A stretch of 5,618 bases of DNA, from contig JAFVET010000275.1 in assembly GCA_017475875.1 (NCBI GenBank), positions 1 through 5,618 of the forward strand, given 5' to 3'. The position numbers and the translations under genes are program-made. The DNA is from Candidatus Methanomethylophilaceae archaeon (GTDB lineage Archaea; Thermoplasmatota; Thermoplasmata; Methanomassiliicoccales; Methanomethylophilaceae). A model generated the notes under the pieces. The model made no database searches. It was given only the letters and a program-made list of their open reading frames with translations, and was not told the origin of the DNA. Shown piece by piece: positions 4,991 to 5,618 of this stretch (the stretch's first letter is position 1; each line of letters starts with the position of its first letter).

Positions 4991-5618
4991 GCGACCGCCT
5001 CCTGCAGCTCGGCCATCTCCCGATAGAGCCTGCAGCCCTTCATCAGCTCCTCGTGGGTCCCGGTGGCCTCTATCCTCCCGTCAGAGATGACGATGATGCG
5101 GTCGGCGTCCTTCACCGTAACGATCCTCTGGGCGACGATGAGCATCGTCGCCCCCGACGTCTCCGCCTTGATGTTCCTGCGCACCATGGCGTCCGTCTTG
5201 TAGTCCAATGCCGAGAACGTGTCGTCGAAGATGTAGATCTCCGGGGATTTGCAGATCGCCCTCGCGATGGACATGCGCTGCCTCTGTCCCCCGGAGAGGT
5301 TGGCCCCGAGATGCTCGATCCTGGTTTCCAACCCGTCCCTACTGCGGAGATAGTCCCCGATGCAGGCGACGTCGGCCGCACGCATCATCTCCTCGTCGGT
5401 GCAACCGGCCTTGCCGTATCCGATGTTGAACCCAGCGGTACCCGAGAAGAGCATCGGGCGCTGGGTCGCGTAACCGATCTTGGACCGGAGGTGGTCGAGT
5501 TCGTAGTCCTTCACGTCTATCCCGTCCACGGTTACGGTCCCGGACGTGACGTCGAACAACCTCGGAATCAGGTTCAGTATCGTTGTCTTTCCGCTTCCGG
5601 TCTGCCCGATGATGGCTA
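4987..5618 (-). CDS. ABC exporter half-transporter, degenerate-site subunit (C-terminal ATPase part only)
   Basis: The frame is open to the window end (first full codon 5616-5614), showing the last 209 residues; the membrane domain and NBD start lie beyond. The visible part begins at Walker A (AIIGQTGSGKTT, Lys codon 5589-5587), then the Q-loop in YATQRP, canonical signature LSGGQRQ, Walker B IYIFDD, D-loop SALD and switch region IVAQRI. The catalytic Glu after Walker B is Asp (codon 5223-5221) and the switch His is Gln (codon 5130-5128). Both changes are characteristic of the non-hydrolysing half of heterodimeric exporters; TM287 carries the same two. An apparent start at 5559 is a TTG inside the domain and should not be used. 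It overlaps the downstream subunit by four bases, so the two are translated together and almost certainly pair in the membrane. Confidence 0.93.
   Translation of the reverse strand, partial: AIIGQTGSGKTTILNLIPRLFDVTSGTVTVDGIDVKDYELDHLRSKIGYATQRPMLFSGTAGFNIGYGKAGCTDEEMMRAADVACIGDYLRSRDGLETRIEHLGANLSGGQRQRMSIARAICKSPEIYIFDDTFSALDYKTDAMVRRNIKAETSGATMLIVAQRIVTVKDADRIIVISDGRIEATGTHEELMKGCRLYREMAELQEAVA
4998..5002 (-). promoter_or_regulatory. GGAGG ribosome binding site for the second ABC subunit
   Basis: GGAGG on the minus strand (5002-4998) lies inside the last codons of the upstream subunit, 7 bases before the ATG at 4990. It decides the start among several nearby Met codons (residues 1, 2 and 4) and supports coupled translation across the ATGA overlap. 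Confidence 0.7.

Overview
The window has two unlike halves. Positions 1 to about 1985 form a lower-GC, gene-poor accessory stretch with one intact-looking but 5'-truncated gene and a run of broken gene remnants. Positions 1986 to 5618 are denser and visibly richer in GC, with a strong G/C preference at third codon positions, and hold three intact reading frames on the minus strand. ATGA-type gene overlap, GGAGG- and GGTGA-type ribosome binding sites and the style of the proteins fit an archaeon. A host-associated methanogen of the Thermoplasmatota (Methanomassiliicoccales-like) is my guess, but no marker gene here fixes the taxonomy and a GC-moderate bacterium is not excluded.

Left half. A RhuM-family protein (2-892, +, start outside the window) is followed by a 100-base gap with a perfect hairpin, then by remnants of DUF1016 (YhcG-type PDDEXK nuclease) genes. 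These are a short N-terminal piece (993-1142, +) and a longer N-terminal piece whose reading frame breaks where a conserved Trp should be and then shifts frame (about 1430-1870, +). Between them lies a GC-richer block whose minus strand reads like the remains of an unrecognised, once-coding gene (about 1136-1432, -). The block is bounded by a short direct repeat and a perfect inverted repeat. RhuM and DUF1016 genes are frequent passengers of type I restriction-modification loci, so the window probably shows the decaying edge of a defence island that continues to the left.

Right half. All genes read leftward. The first is the C-terminal part of an ABC exporter half-transporter (4987-5618, truncated by the window end). 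It overlaps by four bases a full-length second half-transporter (3212-4990). The two have complementary ATP-site degeneracies, as expected of an asymmetric heterodimeric type I exporter. After a 59-base gap with a GC-rich hairpin comes a 388-residue Cas4/RecB-like PD-(D/E)XK protein (1986-3152). It keeps an apparent iron-sulphur cysteine set but appears to have lost the D/E-x-K catalytic pair. Its gene ends just where the degraded DUF1016 region begins.

I see no tRNA, rRNA, CRISPR array or intact transposase. Nothing here proves a new system. The most interesting items are the catalytically doubtful Fe-S nuclease-fold protein, the graveyard of DUF1016 copies, and the perfect inverted repeat inside the RhuM gene.
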